Part shown: piece after piece, positions 18,294-27,830 of the stretch
Layout of the letters: each line of letters starts with the position of its first letter
Position numbering within the stretch: the stretch's first letter is position 1
From: Bradyrhizobium sp. S69
GTDB lineage: Bacteria > Pseudomonadota > Alphaproteobacteria > Rhizobiales > Xanthobacteraceae
DNA length: 64,000 nucleotides
Assembly: GCF_009766005.1 (NCBI RefSeq)
Contig: NZ_LMUK01000019.1
Coordinates: 13,106-77,105, forward strand
Direction of reading: 5' to 3'
The notes under the pieces: generated by a model
Database searches by the model: none
Told to the model about the DNA's origin: nothing
The model's input: only the letters and a program-made list of their open reading frames with translations
Translations under genes and position numbers: made by a program

Positions 18294-19682
18294 TTAAACC
18301 GGGATCCGTACCGTGGCGCGCAACCCGCCCATCGGGCTGTCGCCGAGCATGATGTCGCCGCCATGGGAGCGGGCGATGTCGCGGGCAATCGCTAGGCCGA
18401 GACCGGTGCCGCCCTCATCCTGGTTGCGGGCGTCGTCCAGCCGCAGGAACGGCTTGAACACTTCCTCGCGCATGTCGGGCGGAATGCCCGGCCCGTCGTC
18501 GTCGATCGTCACGGTCAAATAACGGTGATCGCGGTGGCCGGTGATCGCGATGGCGTCGGCGTGGCGCGCCGCGTTCGACACCAGATTGCCGAGGCAGCGC
18601 TTGAAGGAGGCGGGCTTTACCGTGACCACGGGGAGGCCATGGAATTGCACCGTCGCGGTGTGGCCGTTGCGCTCGGCGTCGCTGCGCAAATCCTCCAGCG
18701 CCTGGGTCATGTCGGTGGGTTGTGCGTGCTCGCCGCCGTCGCCGCGGGCGAACGCCAGATAGGCCTCCAGCATGCCGGACATTTCGTCGACGTCCTTGCG
18801 CATGCCCTCGAGTTCGGGACTGTCGCCGATCAGCGCCAGTTCGAGCTTGAAGCGGGTCAGGATGGTGCGCAGATCGTGGCTGACCCCGGCCAGCATCGCG
18901 GTGCGCTGCTCGATCGAGCGCTCGATGCGCGATTTCATTTCGAGGAATGCGCCGGCGGCGCGGCGTACTTCCCGCGCACCGCGCGGACGGAAGTTCGGCG
19001 CTTCGCGGCCCTTGCCGAAACTTTCGGCGGCATCGGCCAGCCGCAGGATCGGCTTGATCTGGTTGCGCAGGAACAACACCGCGACGATCAGCAGGATCGA
19101 CGAGGTCCCGACCATCCAGAACAGGAAGATTTCCGAATTCGACGCGTAGGCGGCGCTGCGTTGCGCGAACACCCGCATCACGGAATCGTCGAGCTGGATC
19201 CGGATCTCGACCAGATTGGACTTGCCGACGGTATCGATCCAGAACGGTTTGCCGATCTGACGGCCGAGTTGTACCGAGAGCGACTGGTCGAGCAGCGAGA
19301 AAAACGGCTTCGGGCCGGGCGGCGGCATGTCGCCGACGGCGAGGAAGTCGACCACCAGATTGAGCCGCTGCTGCGCGATCCGGCGGATCTGCGCGCGGTC
19401 CTTGTCCTGCGGATAGCCGTTATAGACGTCGATCAGCGCTGCGACGTCCTGCACCACCGAGGCCGACAGCCGCCGCGTCACGGTGTTCCAGTGCCGCTCC
19501 ATGAACACGAACGCCACCACCGATTGCAGGATCACCATCGGCACGATCATGATCAACAGCGCGCGGGCATAGAGCCCGGTCGGCATCCAGCCCTTGAACG
19601 CGTTGCCCATCCAGCCATTGATCGCGGAGACGCGGCCGGCGGCGGTGCGGATCAGCGTCAGGCCGGTGTCGATCGTGCTCAT
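18294..19682 (-). CDS. EnvZ-type sensor histidine kinase
   Basis: A 462-residue inner-membrane kinase. Two membrane segments (about 40-60 and 187-207) flank a periplasmic loop; a HAMP linker follows, then the H-box AGVSHDLRTILTRFK with the phosphorylated His (about 276), the N-box NLVSNAARH, G1 DDDGPGIP and G2 GTGLGLAIARD. It begins 25 bases after the PetR-like regulator gene and is clearly its partner. Its stimulus cannot be read from the sequence. Confidence 0.92.
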   Translation of the reverse strand: MSTIDTGLTLIRTAAGRVSAINGWMGNAFKGWMPTGLYARALLIMIVPMVILQSVVAFVFMERHWNTVTRRLSASVVQDVAALIDVYNGYPQDKDRAQIRRIAQQRLNLVVDFLAVGDMPPPGPKPFFSLLDQSLSVQLGRQIGKPFWIDTVGKSNLVEIRIQLDDSVMRVFAQRSAAYASNSEIFLFWMVGTSSILLIVAVLFLRNQIKPILRLADAAESFGKGREAPNFRPRGAREVRRAAGAFLEMKSRIERSIEQRTAMLAGVSHDLRTILTRFKLELALIGDSPELEGMRKDVDEMSGMLEAYLAFARGDGGEHAQPTDMTQALEDLRSDAERNGHTATVQFHGLPVVTVKPASFKRCLGNLVSNAARHADAIAITGHRDHRYLTVTIDDDGPGIPPDMREEVFKPFLRLDDARNQDEGGTGLGLAIARDIARSHGGDIMLGDSPMGGLRATVRIPV

Positions 19683-19707
19683 GAGGCCGGTTTCATCTCG
19701 GGTTTGT

Positions 19708-20433
19708 TCACGGCGATGCGACCAGGCGATAGCCGATGCCGCGCACCGCTTGCAGGAACAACGGGCTTGCCGGATCGCGTTCGATCTTGCGGCGCAGGCG
19801 GTTGATCTGCACGTCGACCGCGCGCTCGTTGACCGAGCCGTCGCCGCCGGTCAGCGCGCCGCGCGGCACGGTTTCGCCCGGCGCCGCCGCCAGGATACGC
19901 AGCATGTCGCGCTCGCGGTCGGTGAGGTGGATCACCTCATCGCCCTGGCGCAGTTCGCCACGCTCCAGATGATAGACGTAAGGTCCGAACGCGACCGACT
20001 CCAATGTCTCGACCGGCGGCGGCGCGGTGCGCTTGAGGATGTTGCCGATGCGCAGAACCAGTTCGCGCGGCTCGAACGGTTTTGCCACGTAATCGTCGGC
20101 GCCGATCTGCAGGCCCTCGATCCGGCTTTCCGCCTCGTGGCGCGCGGTCAGCATGATGATCGGTACCGACGAGGAGGTGCGGATGAAGCGGGCGAGGTCG
20201 AAGCCGGTTTCGCCGGGCATCATGACGTCGAGAATCAGCATGTCGAAATGCAGTCCGAGCAGCTTGGCGCGGGCGTCCTTGGCGCTCGCCGCGGTGGTGA
20301 CGCGGTAGCCTTCGCCGCACAGAAAGCGCGACAGCAAATCGCGGATGCGGCGGTCGTCATCGACCAGCAAGAGATGCGGCGCGTCGTCGGCCGGTCGGGG
20401 CGGTGCCTGAACGAGGGTTGCGGCCTGGGCCAA
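19708..20433 (-). CDS. petR: OmpR-family response regulator, PetR-like
   Basis: A 241-residue protein with an N-terminal receiver (LLVDDDRRI, phosphoacceptor in LILDVMMPGE, VAKPFEP) and a C-terminal winged helix (LTDRERDMLRIL, NERAVDVQINRLRRKIE). Gene order MarR-regulator-kinase and sequence resemble Rhodobacter capsulatus PetP/PetR, where these genes affect cytochrome bc1 and photosynthetic growth. That role should not be assumed here. The name is by resemblance. Confidence 0.85.
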   Translation of the reverse strand: MAQAATLVQAPPRPADDAPHLLLVDDDRRIRDLLSRFLCGEGYRVTTAASAKDARAKLLGLHFDMLILDVMMPGETGFDLARFIRTSSSVPIIMLTARHEAESRIEGLQIGADDYVAKPFEPRELVLRIGNILKRTAPPPVETLESVAFGPYVYHLERGELRQGDEVIHLTDRERDMLRILAAAPGETVPRGALTGGDGSVNERAVDVQINRLRRKIERDPASPLFLQAVRGIGYRLVASP

Positions 20434-20459
20434 GATCTATTCCTTCGCCTTTCTATTCC

Positions 20460-21011
20460 TCATGCCTTCGCGGTTGCGCCGGCCGGCTTGAGGATCACTT
20501 CCAGCACCTTGTCGGGATCGTCCTGGTCGATCATGGCGCGCAGGAACTGGCGGACCGTGTCGATGCCGGCCGGGTTGATGTCGCGCAGCGCGTGGGTGAT
20601 CCGATCGGTCTGCAGCCCTGCGAGCTTTGCCACCAGCGTCTCACCCTTTGGGGTCGCAAAAAGCAGGCGCTGCCGCCGGTCGTTATTGCCGGTTCGCTGC
20701 ACGATATACCCTTCATCGAGCAATTGCTTGAGCACCCGGCCCAGCGACTGCTTGGTGATGCGCAGCACGTCGAGCAGATCGGCCACCTTCAAACCGGGGT
20801 AACGGTGGACGAAATGCAGCACACGGTGATGCGCGCGGCCGAAACCGAACGCTTCCAGTTCATTGTCGGCGTCGCCGACGAAGTCCCGATAGGCGAAGAA
20901 CAACAGCTCGATGATGTCCCAGCGCAGGTCGCCGGAGCGCGGCGCAGCCGGGCGGTCTGTTCCCCTGACGTCAGGGTCTCGGGTAGGATTTGAGAAATTT
21001 ATGTCAGCCAT
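20460..21011 (-). CDS. petP: MarR-family transcriptional regulator, PetP-like
   Basis: A winged-helix regulator with ELLFFAYRDFVGDAD, a helix-turn-helix (KVADLLDVLRITKQSLGRVL) and a wing (QRTGNNDRRQRLLFATPKG). ATG 21011 gives 183 residues; the frame is open to 21053, and neither start has a strong ribosome-binding site. It is the first gene of the three-gene unit with the response regulator and kinase, and divergent from ilvE. Confidence 0.82.
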   Translation of the reverse strand: MADINFSNPTRDPDVRGTDRPAAPRSGDLRWDIIELLFFAYRDFVGDADNELEAFGFGRAHHRVLHFVHRYPGLKVADLLDVLRITKQSLGRVLKQLLDEGYIVQRTGNNDRRQRLLFATPKGETLVAKLAGLQTDRITHALRDINPAGIDTVRQFLRAMIDQDDPDKVLEVILKPAGATAKA

Positions 21012-21428
21012 ATTGACGTATCTTGGGTTCAATGTTACAAAACTGTCAGTCACGGCGAAATTTTAAGTCGTTGCTGTGCGGCGGATACGTTGCCGATGGC
21101 CGGAGCAAGCCAGGCAGATTGAGATTTGGCGGCGATCGCCGCGGCACTTGTTGACCGTAACATTGTCGAGCGGCATTTCGGCAAACATACTGGACTTCCG
21201 CCGTTGGCAAAAGCATGTCCTCGGACAGGCGAAGCGGCAACCAGCCGCAGGGGCTGGCGCGGAGGTGCCCAGGCATAATAAACCGCACCACCGCGCAAAT
21301 AGGCGCGGAAGGCGCTTCGATCCGGGAGAGAGCCCATGGGAGTTTCGTTGGATACATCTGTCCTGCAAGCCCGGCGAGATGGGCCCGCACCGGAGACCGC
21401 GCCGGCTCAGACCGCAGAAAGCAAAGCA
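21012..21428. promoter_or_regulatory. Divergent control region between petP-like gene and ilvE
   Basis: About 400 bases without an accepted gene. It must contain both promoters. GGGAGAGA followed by an in-frame ATG at 21336 could start a 31-residue extension of IlvE. I could not place reliable -35/-10 boxes or an operator for the MarR protein. Confidence 0.5.
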
Positions 21429-22508
21429 ATGAGTTTGAAATTCGAAATCCAGCCGACGGCCAATCCGACGCCCGAGACGGAGCGCGCGGCAAGGCTGGTG
21501 GATCCCGGCTTCGGCCGTATCTTCACCGATCACATGGCGATCGTCCGCTACAATCAGGCCAAGGGCTGGCATGGCGCGCGCGTCGAATCCCGCGCCAATT
21601 TCCCGCTCGATCCGGCCCTGGCGGTGCTGCATTACGCGCAGGAGATTTTCGAAGGCCTCAAGGCCTACACCCGCGACGACGGCGGCGTGAACCTGTTCCG
21701 CCCCGACGCCAATGCCAAGCGCTTCCACAATTCGGCCGATCGGATGGCGATGGCGCCGATTCCTGCGCCGGTGTTCATCGAAGCGGTCGAGCAGCTGGTG
21801 CGGATCGATCGCGCCTGGATCCCGGGCGGCGAGGGCAGTCTCTATTTGCGGCCGTTCATGATCGCGAGCGAGGTGTTCCTCGGCGTCAAACCATCCTCCG
21901 AATATATCTTCGCGGTGATCGCCTCGCCGGTCGGCTCCTATTTCAAGGGCGGACCCGCGCCGGTGTCGATCTGGGTGTCGGAGAATTACACGCGCGCAGC
22001 GGTCGGCGGCACCGGCGCCGTCAAATGCGGCGGCAACTATGCCGCGAGCCTGCGCGCGCAGGCCGAGGGCATCGATCATGGCTGCGATCAGGTCGTGTTC
22101 CTCGATGCGGTCGAGCGCCGCTACATCGAGGAACTCGGCGGCATGAACGTCTTCTTCGTGTTCGATGACGGTTCGCTGCTGACGCCGCCGCTCGGCACCA
22201 TCCTGCCGGGCATCACGCGGGATTCGATCATCGCTTTGGCCAAGGATTCCGGCACCCGCGTGCGCGAGGAGGCCTACACGATCGATCAGTTCCGCGCCGA
22301 TGCCGCCAGCGGCCGGCTGAAAGAGGCGTTCGCCTGCGGCACCGCCGCCGTGATCTCGCCGATCGGCAAGGTGTGTTCGGCGAGCGGCGATTTCCTGATC
22401 AGCGGCGGCGTCGCCGGCCCCGTCGCCATGGGCATGCGCAAAAAGCTGGTCGACATCCAGTACGGCCGCACCAACGACCCGCACGACTGGATCAGGAAGG
22501 TCATATAA
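21429..22508 (+). CDS. ilvE: Branched-chain amino acid aminotransferase
   Basis: PLP enzyme of the last step of Leu, Ile and Val synthesis and the first of their breakdown. From ATG 21429 it has 359 residues, normal for this class IV aminotransferase type. Motifs are HYAQEIFEGLKAY, SLYLRPFMIAS, the PLP Lys in VKCGGNYAAS, and GTAAVISPIG. ATG 21336 has the better ribosome-binding site (GGGAGAGA) and would add a low-complexity leader, so the start is uncertain. Confidence 0.93.
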   Translation: MSLKFEIQPTANPTPETERAARLVDPGFGRIFTDHMAIVRYNQAKGWHGARVESRANFPLDPALAVLHYAQEIFEGLKAYTRDDGGVNLFRPDANAKRFHNSADRMAMAPIPAPVFIEAVEQLVRIDRAWIPGGEGSLYLRPFMIASEVFLGVKPSSEYIFAVIASPVGSYFKGGPAPVSIWVSENYTRAAVGGTGAVKCGGNYAASLRAQAEGIDHGCDQVVFLDAVERRYIEELGGMNVFFVFDDGSLLTPPLGTILPGITRDSIIALAKDSGTRVREEAYTIDQFRADAASGRLKEAFACGTAAVISPIGKVCSASGDFLISGGVAGPVAMGMRKKLVDIQYGRTNDPHDWIRKVI

Positions 22509-22530
22509 TTCGTGGGGGAGTGCTTACGAG

Positions 22531-22959
22531 ATGGCCGAAGACCCACCGATTGTCAAAATTACCAGCGCCGACGTGGATATGAACGCTGCGATCGCGCGTG
22601 CTCGCGATACGCTTCCCATGTTCTGGGCATCCTTTGATGCGCCGAAGCCATCCGAAACCGGACACGGGCTGAAAGTTCGATTTGCGGTCGGCCCCCACCG
22701 CTTTGAGCACATCTGGATGAGCGAGGTGGAGAAGCTTCCAGATGGCAATTTTTCCGGCCGGTTCGCTAATCAGCCGAGCGATCTGCCCGACAAGAACGAG
22801 GGCGATCAGGTCGAATTCAAACAGGCCGATATCACCGATTGGTTGTTCATCCGAAATGGAAAGGTCGTCGGCGGAGAGACCATCAAACTCCTCCTCAAGT
22901 CGATGCCGAAAGAAGAAGCCGACGCCATGCGCGCGCAGATGGAGCCGCTAAGGCATTAG
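22531..22959 (+). CDS. DUF2314 domain protein
   Basis: 142 residues matching the DUF2314 pattern: [46 protein letters not shown]. Members are small cytoplasmic proteins of unknown function. It starts 22 bases after ilvE and is probably in the same transcript. Confidence 0.8.
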   Translation: MAEDPPIVKITSADVDMNAAIARARDTLPMFWASFDAPKPSETGHGLKVRFAVGPHRFEHIWMSEVEKLPDGNFSGRFANQPSDLPDKNEGDQVEFKQADITDWLFIRNGKVVGGETIKLLLKSMPKEEADAMRAQMEPLRH

Positions 22960-23020
22960 GCGCTGTGGCGACACATCGAACCGGGTTGCCGCGCCGCGCC
23001 CACGCTGGTACCAACCAGCC

Positions 23021-24541
23021 ATGGCCGACAAACCCAAAAAACCGCAGAAACTGAGAGCCCGGCTGCCGCGCGGGCTGGAGGATCGTGGCCCCGCCGCGAT
23101 CGCAGCAACGCGGGCGATGACCGACAAGATTCGCGAGGTCTATGAGCGCTACGGGTTTGAGCCGGTCGAAACCCCGGCGATGGAATACACCGACGCGCTC
23201 GGCAAGTTTCTGCCCGATCAGGACCGGCCCAATGAGGGCGTGTTCTCGTTCCAGGACGACGACGAGCAGTGGATCAGTCTGCGGTACGACCTGACCGCGC
23301 CGCTGGCGCGCTACGTCGGAGAAAACTACGGAACCGAAAACCTGGTTCTTCCGTATCGTAGCTATCGTCACGGCTGGGTATTCCGTAACGAAAAGCCCGG
23401 CCCCGGCCGCTTCCGCCAGTTCATGCAGTTCGATGCCGATACGGTCGGCAGTGCGTCACCCGCCGCGGACGCCGAGATGTGCATGATGGCGGCGGATACG
23501 ATGGAAGCGCTCGGCATTCCGCGCGGCAGCTATGTGGTGAAGGTGAACAACCGCAAGGTGCTCGATGGGGTGCTGGAGGCGATTGGACTCTCCGGCGACG
23601 AAAATGCCGGCCGACGACTGACGGTGCTGCGCGCGATCGACAAGCTCGATAAATTTCCGGCCGATGAAGTGCGCAAGCTGCTTGGTCCCGGACGATGGGA
23701 CGGCGGTGAAGAAGGTAAAGGTGATTTTACCAAAGGCGCTGCGCTGAGTGCGGCGGATGCCGACATCGTTCTGGCTGTTACGCAAAAGCGGGACGACTGG
23801 AAGCAAGCGGTCGCGCAGGCCGAGACCTATCTGGCGAAAAGTGAAACCGGCAAAGCGGGCGTCAGCGAACTGGAAGAAATCGCGAAATTGATCGCAGCTT
23901 CCGGCTACGGCGACGATCGCATCCGCATCGATCCTTCCGTGGTTCGCGGTCTCGAATATTACACCGGCCCGGTCTACGAGGTTGAACTCACGCTGGAGAC
24001 AAAAGACGAAAAAGGCCGTCCTGTCCGCTTCGGCTCGGTGGGCGGCGGCGGGCGCTATGATGGGCTGGTCTCGCGGTTTCGCGGCGAACCGGTGCCGGCG
24101 ACCGGTTTCTCCATCGGCGTGTCGCGGCTGCAGGCGGCGCTGACGATGCTCGGCAAGATCGACACCACGCCTGTGTTTGGGCCGGTGGTCGTCACCGTGT
24201 TCGATCGCGACCGCGTCGCCGATTACCAGAAGATGGTCGCGCAACTTCGCAACGCCAACATCCGCGCCGAGCTTTATCTGGGCAATCCCAAGAACATGGG
24301 CAACCAGCTCAAATATGCCGACCGCCGCCATTCGCCTTGCGTGATCATCCAGGGCTCGGACGAAAAGGCGCGCGGCGAGGTGCAGATCAAAGATTTGATC
24401 GAGGGCGCCAAGGCGGCTGCCGCGATTGCCTCCAACGCGGAATGGCGCGAGACCCGTCCGGCGCAGTTTTCTTGCGGCGAGGACGAACTGGTCGCAAAAG
24501 TGCGTGAAGTGCTGGCGCGGCATGATGTGAAGTGGGGATAG
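23021..24541 (+). CDS. hisS: Histidyl-tRNA synthetase
   Basis: Class II synthetase of 506 residues. Motif 2 region [15 protein letters not shown] with [15 protein letters not shown], the histidine-binding signature [16 protein letters not shown], motif 3 GFSIGVSRL, and a C-terminal anticodon-binding domain (VVTVFDRD onward). The sequence departs from the usual bacterial RYRQFHQ motif. A subset of alphaproteobacteria is known to have divergent HisRS together with tRNA-His that lacks the extra G-1; whether this strain belongs to it needs its tRNA-His gene, which is not here. Confidence 0.97.
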   Translation: MADKPKKPQKLRARLPRGLEDRGPAAIAATRAMTDKIREVYERYGFEPVETPAMEYTDALGKFLPDQDRPNEGVFSFQDDDEQWISLRYDLTAPLARYVGENYGTENLVLPYRSYRHGWVFRNEKPGPGRFRQFMQFDADTVGSASPAADAEMCMMAADTMEALGIPRGSYVVKVNNRKVLDGVLEAIGLSGDENAGRRLTVLRAIDKLDKFPADEVRKLLGPGRWDGGEEGKGDFTKGAALSAADADIVLAVTQKRDDWKQAVAQAETYLAKSETGKAGVSELEEIAKLIAASGYGDDRIRIDPSVVRGLEYYTGPVYEVELTLETKDEKGRPVRFGSVGGGGRYDGLVSRFRGEPVPATGFSIGVSRLQAALTMLGKIDTTPVFGPVVVTVFDRDRVADYQKMVAQLRNANIRAELYLGNPKNMGNQLKYADRRHSPCVIIQGSDEKARGEVQIKDLIEGAKAAAAIASNAEWRETRPAQFSCGEDELVAKVREVLARHDVKWG

Positions 24542-24547
24542 TAATTC

Positions 24548-24655
24548 CGTCATGCGTGGGCTTGACCCGCGCATCCATCTTTAAAATGATGGATTACCGG
24601 ACATAGGCGAACGGGAGAGACGCCGTCCTTCAGACGGCTATGTCCGGCAACAACG
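24548..24655. repeat. Palindromic repeat, CGTCATGCCCGG family (divergent copy)
   Basis: CGTCATGCGTGGGCTTGACC on the left with inner arms CCATCTTTAAA / ATGATGG, then GCCGTCCTTCAGACGGC and TGTCCGG. The right end is degraded (CAACAACGG for CAATGACGG). It separates hisS from the tautomerase gene. Confidence 0.7.
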
Positions 24656-24695
24656 GTCTGGCGAGTAACGTAGCAAGAGCAAAGGGAGCAACAAA

Positions 24696-24899
24696 ATGCC
24701 TGAGATTACCGTGAGCATGGCCACCGGCCGCACCGACGAGCAGAAGGCCGGCATGATGCGCGACATCACGCAAGCGCTGGTGAAAAACCTCGGCGTCGAC
24801 GCCGATGCGGTCGTGATCCAGATCAACGAAGCGCCGCTCGCCCACAAGATGAAGGGCGGCAAGACTTTTGTCGAACGCGCGGCTGCCGCGAAGAAGTAG
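24696..24899 (+). CDS. 4-oxalocrotonate tautomerase family protein
   Basis: A 67-residue protein whose Met is followed by Pro (MPEITVSMATGR); after Met removal Pro1 is the catalytic base of this family. AAGGGAGCAAC gives a good ribosome-binding site. The substrate is unknown; no catechol-pathway genes are nearby. Confidence 0.85.
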   Translation: MPEITVSMATGRTDEQKAGMMRDITQALVKNLGVDADAVVIQINEAPLAHKMKGGKTFVERAAAAKK

Positions 24900-24906
24900 G
24901 TTTCTC

Positions 24907-25050
24907 GTCGTCCCCGCCTAGTGCGCAATTGCGCACGGGGGGCGGGGACCCATAACCCCTCGCGTTGGTGTTGTTGAAGGCGTTAGCCTCATCGTTCCAA
25001 CGCGAATTCCTCGGCGTATGGGTCCCGGCTCAAGGCCGGGACGACGCTGA
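24907..25050. repeat. Palindromic repeat, CGTCGTCCCCGC family (copy 1)
   Basis: Outer arms CGTCGTCCCCGCC / CCGGGACGACG, with a perfect inner palindrome GTGCGCAATTGCGCAC at the left and CGCGTTGG / CCAACGCG in the middle. It separates the tautomerase and thioesterase genes. A sister copy is at 26503. Confidence 0.75.
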
Positions 25051-25061
25051 TAGAGGGTCCG

Positions 25062-25457
25062 ATGGACGCACGCGACGTCATCAAGGTCGGCATGAGCGCG
25101 GAGCGCACGCTGGTGGTGCCGCCCGAGCGGACGGTCGGGCATTTCGTCTCGCACATGCCGATGGTCTATGCGACGCCGATGATGATCCTGGAGATGGAGA
25201 TGGCGTCCGGCGACGCCATCGCAGCCGTGCTGGAGCAAGGCTGGATCACCGTCGGCACCGAGGTCGATATCCGCCATCTCGCGGCGACGCCGGTCGGCGC
25301 CACGGTACGCACCACCGCCAAGGTGGTCGCGGTGGAACGCCGGGTGATCCGCTTCGAGGTCGAAGCCTTCGATGACAAGCGCCGGATCGGCGAAGGCCGC
25401 CACGCCCGCGGCCTGGTCAATCTCGCGAGCTTTACAGCGCAGTTCGGCAAGAAGTAG
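25062..25457 (+). CDS. Thioesterase family (hotdog fold, FlK-like)
   Basis: 131 residues of a hotdog fold: SHMPMVYATPMMILEMEMAS carries the Thr and Glu positions used by fluoroacetyl-CoA thioesterase-like enzymes, and GRHARGLVN the His. The true acyl-CoA substrate cannot be deduced; general acyl-CoA clearing is more likely than fluoroacetate resistance. Confidence 0.75.
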   Translation: MDARDVIKVGMSAERTLVVPPERTVGHFVSHMPMVYATPMMILEMEMASGDAIAAVLEQGWITVGTEVDIRHLAATPVGATVRTTAKVVAVERRVIRFEVEAFDDKRRIGEGRHARGLVNLASFTAQFGKK

Positions 25458-25510
25458 TCGCGCATCACTGTGGCTGAAGCCGCCACCGGCTGACCCCGTC
25501 ACATAACAAC

Positions 25511-25620
25511 CGTCATCCTGAGGAGCGGCGTCTTCGCCGCGTCTCGAAGGATGGTGTTCAGCATCGTGCGTGCGGCCATCCTTCGAGACGCGCGCAAGAG
25601 CGCGCTCCTCAGGATGACGG
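25511..25620. repeat. Palindromic repeat, TCATCCTGAGG family (copy 2)
   Basis: Outer arms CGTCATCCTGAGGAGCG / CGCTCCTCAGGATGACG, inner arms CGTCTCGAAGGATGG / CCATCCTTCGAGACG. It lies between the converging thioesterase and proC genes and could terminate both. Confidence 0.88.
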
Positions 25621-25650
25621 CTTTTATTTAGTTGGCGGCCGAAAGAAAAC

Positions 25651-26493
25651 CTACTTCGCCAGTTCCTTCGAGCGCTTCGTCGCCGCCGCGACCGCGCGGA
25701 TCAATAGCGATTGCATGCCGCCCGCTCCCATCAGCACTTCAAGTGCTGCGGCGGTGGTGCCGCCGGGCGAGGTCACGTTTTGGCGCAAGGTCGCGGAGGA
25801 GGCTTCCGAGCGGCGCAGCAATTCGCCGGCGCCGGCGACGGTTTCGCGCGCCAGCCTGGTTGCAAGTTCGGCCGGCAGGCCAGCCTCGACGCCGGCGCGT
25901 GCGAGTTCTTCGGCCAGCAGAAAGATATAGGCGGGACCGGAGCCGGAGACCGCGGTCACCGCATCCATCAATTGTTCGTCATCGACCCACTCGACCGAAC
26001 CGACGGCGCGCAACAGCGCGTCGGTGGTCGCGCGCTGCGCGGCGCTGACAGTGTTGGCGGCTACCGCGACCGTGATGCCGCGGCCGATCGCGGCCGGCGT
26101 GTTGGGCATGGCGCGAACCACGGCGCCGCCGCAGATCTGCGAGATCGATGCGATGGTGGCGCCGGCCATGATCGAGACCACCAGCGTCGATGGTCCGACC
26201 AGCGGTTTCAGTTTGGCGCCGGCCTCGGCAAACGATTGCGGTTTTACCGCGATCACCAGCGTCTCGACGGCGCCGACATCCTGGGTCGGCGGATTGAGGC
26301 GAACGCCGGTTTTGACCAGCGCGTTGATGTCGTCCGAAGGCTGAGGCTCGATCACGACGGCTTGTTTGGCGTCGAGCCCTCCGGCCAGCCAGCCCGCCAG
26401 CATCGCGCCGCCCATCTTTCCCGCGCCGGCGAGCGCGATGGTGCCAGAAAGATTTTTTAGCGAGCTGGTGGTGGTTGAAGACATTAGAAGCAA
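25651..26493 (-). CDS. proC: Pyrroline-5-carboxylate reductase
   Basis: NAD(P)H-dependent last step of proline synthesis; 280 residues. The Rossmann motif is GAGKMGGAMLAGWL, followed by VIAVKPQ, RAMPNTPAAIGRG and the family signature around SGSGPAYIFLLAEEL. The preferred start may be the Met at codon 4 (26484). It stands alone between two palindromic repeats. Confidence 0.94.
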   Translation of the reverse strand: MLLMSSTTTSSLKNLSGTIALAGAGKMGGAMLAGWLAGGLDAKQAVVIEPQPSDDINALVKTGVRLNPPTQDVGAVETLVIAVKPQSFAEAGAKLKPLVGPSTLVVSIMAGATIASISQICGGAVVRAMPNTPAAIGRGITVAVAANTVSAAQRATTDALLRAVGSVEWVDDEQLMDAVTAVSGSGPAYIFLLAEELARAGVEAGLPAELATRLARETVAGAGELLRRSEASSATLRQNVTSPGGTTAAALEVLMGAGGMQSLLIRAVAAATKRSKELAK

Positions 26494-26502
26494 ATTCCTG
26501 CG

Positions 26503-26631
26503 TCGTCCCCGCGAACGCGGGGACCCATAACCCCTGCGTTTCTAGTAAAACGCAAGAAAGGCCACAAGCATCTTGCTTGAACGTCGGTGACACGGCGTAT
26601 GGATCCCGGCCTGCGCCGGGACCACGCTGAA
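26503..26631. repeat. Palindromic repeat, CGTCGTCCCCGC family (copy 2)
   Basis: Left arm CGTCGTCCCCGCGAACGCGG ends in a small hairpin, and the right arm reads CCGGCCTGCGCCGGGACCACG. The middle contains GCGTTT / AAACGC. It lies between the YbjN gene and proC on the same strand. Confidence 0.75.
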
Positions 26632-26646
26632 TGTGGAGCGCGAACC

Positions 26647-27147
26647 CTACGCCTCGCCCTGCGTATCGAACATCGCCGCCGTCATGGCCTCGGCGGCGGT
26701 CTTGCCGGCCCAGACCACGAATTGCAGCGCCGGGTAATAACGTTCGCAGGCGTGGATGGCGCTGACCAGCATGGTCTCGCATTGCGCGGTCGAGGCGGTC
26801 ATGCCGCCTGGCAGCACCAGCGCCTGCCGGTACATGATCATGCCGGTGTGGGTCCAGATATCGAAATGGCCGACCCACAATTGCTCGTTGATCGCCGCGA
26901 TCAGCCGCTGCACTTCGGCGCGCCGCGGCTCGGGAATCTTCATGTCGAAGGCGCACGCCAGATGCAGCGCCTCGATCTCGTTCATCCAGGTGAAGGACAA
27001 TTGATAATCGGTCCAGTCGCCCTTGGACACGATCGTCACTTCGTCTTCGCCCGAGCGTTCGAACGACCAGTTATTGTCGGCTGCGATATCCTCGACCACC
27101 GCAAGCGGGTTGTTCCGGGAATCGATCATGCCTTCGAGGAGGGACAT
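26647..27147 (-). CDS. YbjN domain protein
   Basis: 166 residues from ATG 27147 with the YbjN/secretion-chaperone-like fold pattern (DYQLSFTWMNEIEALHLACA, RAEVQRLIAAINEQLWVGHF). Members act in general stress or motility in E. coli, but the molecular role is not established. The frame is open to 27303, which is probably not translated. Confidence 0.82.
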   Translation of the reverse strand: MSLLEGMIDSRNNPLAVVEDIAADNNWSFERSGEDEVTIVSKGDWTDYQLSFTWMNEIEALHLACAFDMKIPEPRRAEVQRLIAAINEQLWVGHFDIWTHTGMIMYRQALVLPGGMTASTAQCETMLVSAIHACERYYPALQFVVWAGKTAAEAMTAAMFDTQGEA

Positions 27148-27600
27148 TTCCGTCTCGACCTTATTTCTTGATTCTGTTGATACGCATACGGGGTCCGGCC
27201 CGCGCGAGAACCGGTGCGTCGTTGCCGACTGCAATCCCCCGAACGCCTGGGAACAATTGGGGCCTGCGAGGATCAACTGATGTGATTTGCGGAATCCGCG
27301 CAACCGACCCTAGAGTCCGTCCACAAGACAAACGCCGTCGTCCACAGCTCATCGCGCGCCATAATTATTAAGATGAGAACAAACCGGAATCGGATCGTGC
27401 CGCGCCATATTCGTTAACTTTTGGCGCGACCTCAGCCGCCGCGCGGAAATCCGGCGCAAGTGACTCTTTTCACGGAACTTTCCGCGCGGACTTTGCTCTG
27501 GCGGCATGGGGACATGCAGATTTCCGGGAGCCAAGGCGCTTGCTGGGCCGCCGGTGATTCGTCATAGTTCCCGTCAGGTCGTCCATTCCGGGCGGCCGAT
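27148..27600. other. Intergenic region upstream of FMN riboswitch, no gene seen
   Basis: About 450 bases between the divergent YbjN and ribH2 units. Nothing in either strand looks like a gene. It contains AT-rich spots (ATAATTATTAAGATGAG near 27360, TCGTTAACTTTTGG near 27412) that may belong to the ribH2 promoter. Confidence 0.5.
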
Positions 27601-27751
27601 GTTCTCAGGGCGGGGTGAAAATCCCCACCGGCGGTAAGGGTGACGAAGCCCAAGCCCGCGAGCGCCTTCTGCTTCAGGCAACTGAAAATGAAGGGTCAGC
27701 AGATTCGGTGTGATTCCGAAGCCGACGGTCATAGTCCGGATGAAAGAGAAC
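27601..27751 (+). promoter_or_regulatory. FMN riboswitch (RFN element)
   Basis: The conserved core is easy to read: AGGGCGGGGTGAAAATCCCC, ACCGGCGGTAA, AGCCCGCGAGCG, then CAGATTCGGTGTGATTCCG, AAGCCGACGGTCATAGTCCG and GATGAAAGAGAA. The closing stem pairs GTTCTC (27601-27606) with GAGAAC (27746-27751). It precedes ribH2 by 79 bases. No T-run terminator follows; GAAAGAGGAAAG just before the start codon makes translational control more likely, so FMN would lower RibH2 synthesis. Confidence 0.97.
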
Positions 27752-27830
27752 GGTTGCGAAAGGTCCCGCGCGTTGGCGCGTGGCTGTCTCGTTCCGTGTG
27801 CCCTGATTCTGGTCCTGAAAGAGGAAAGCC

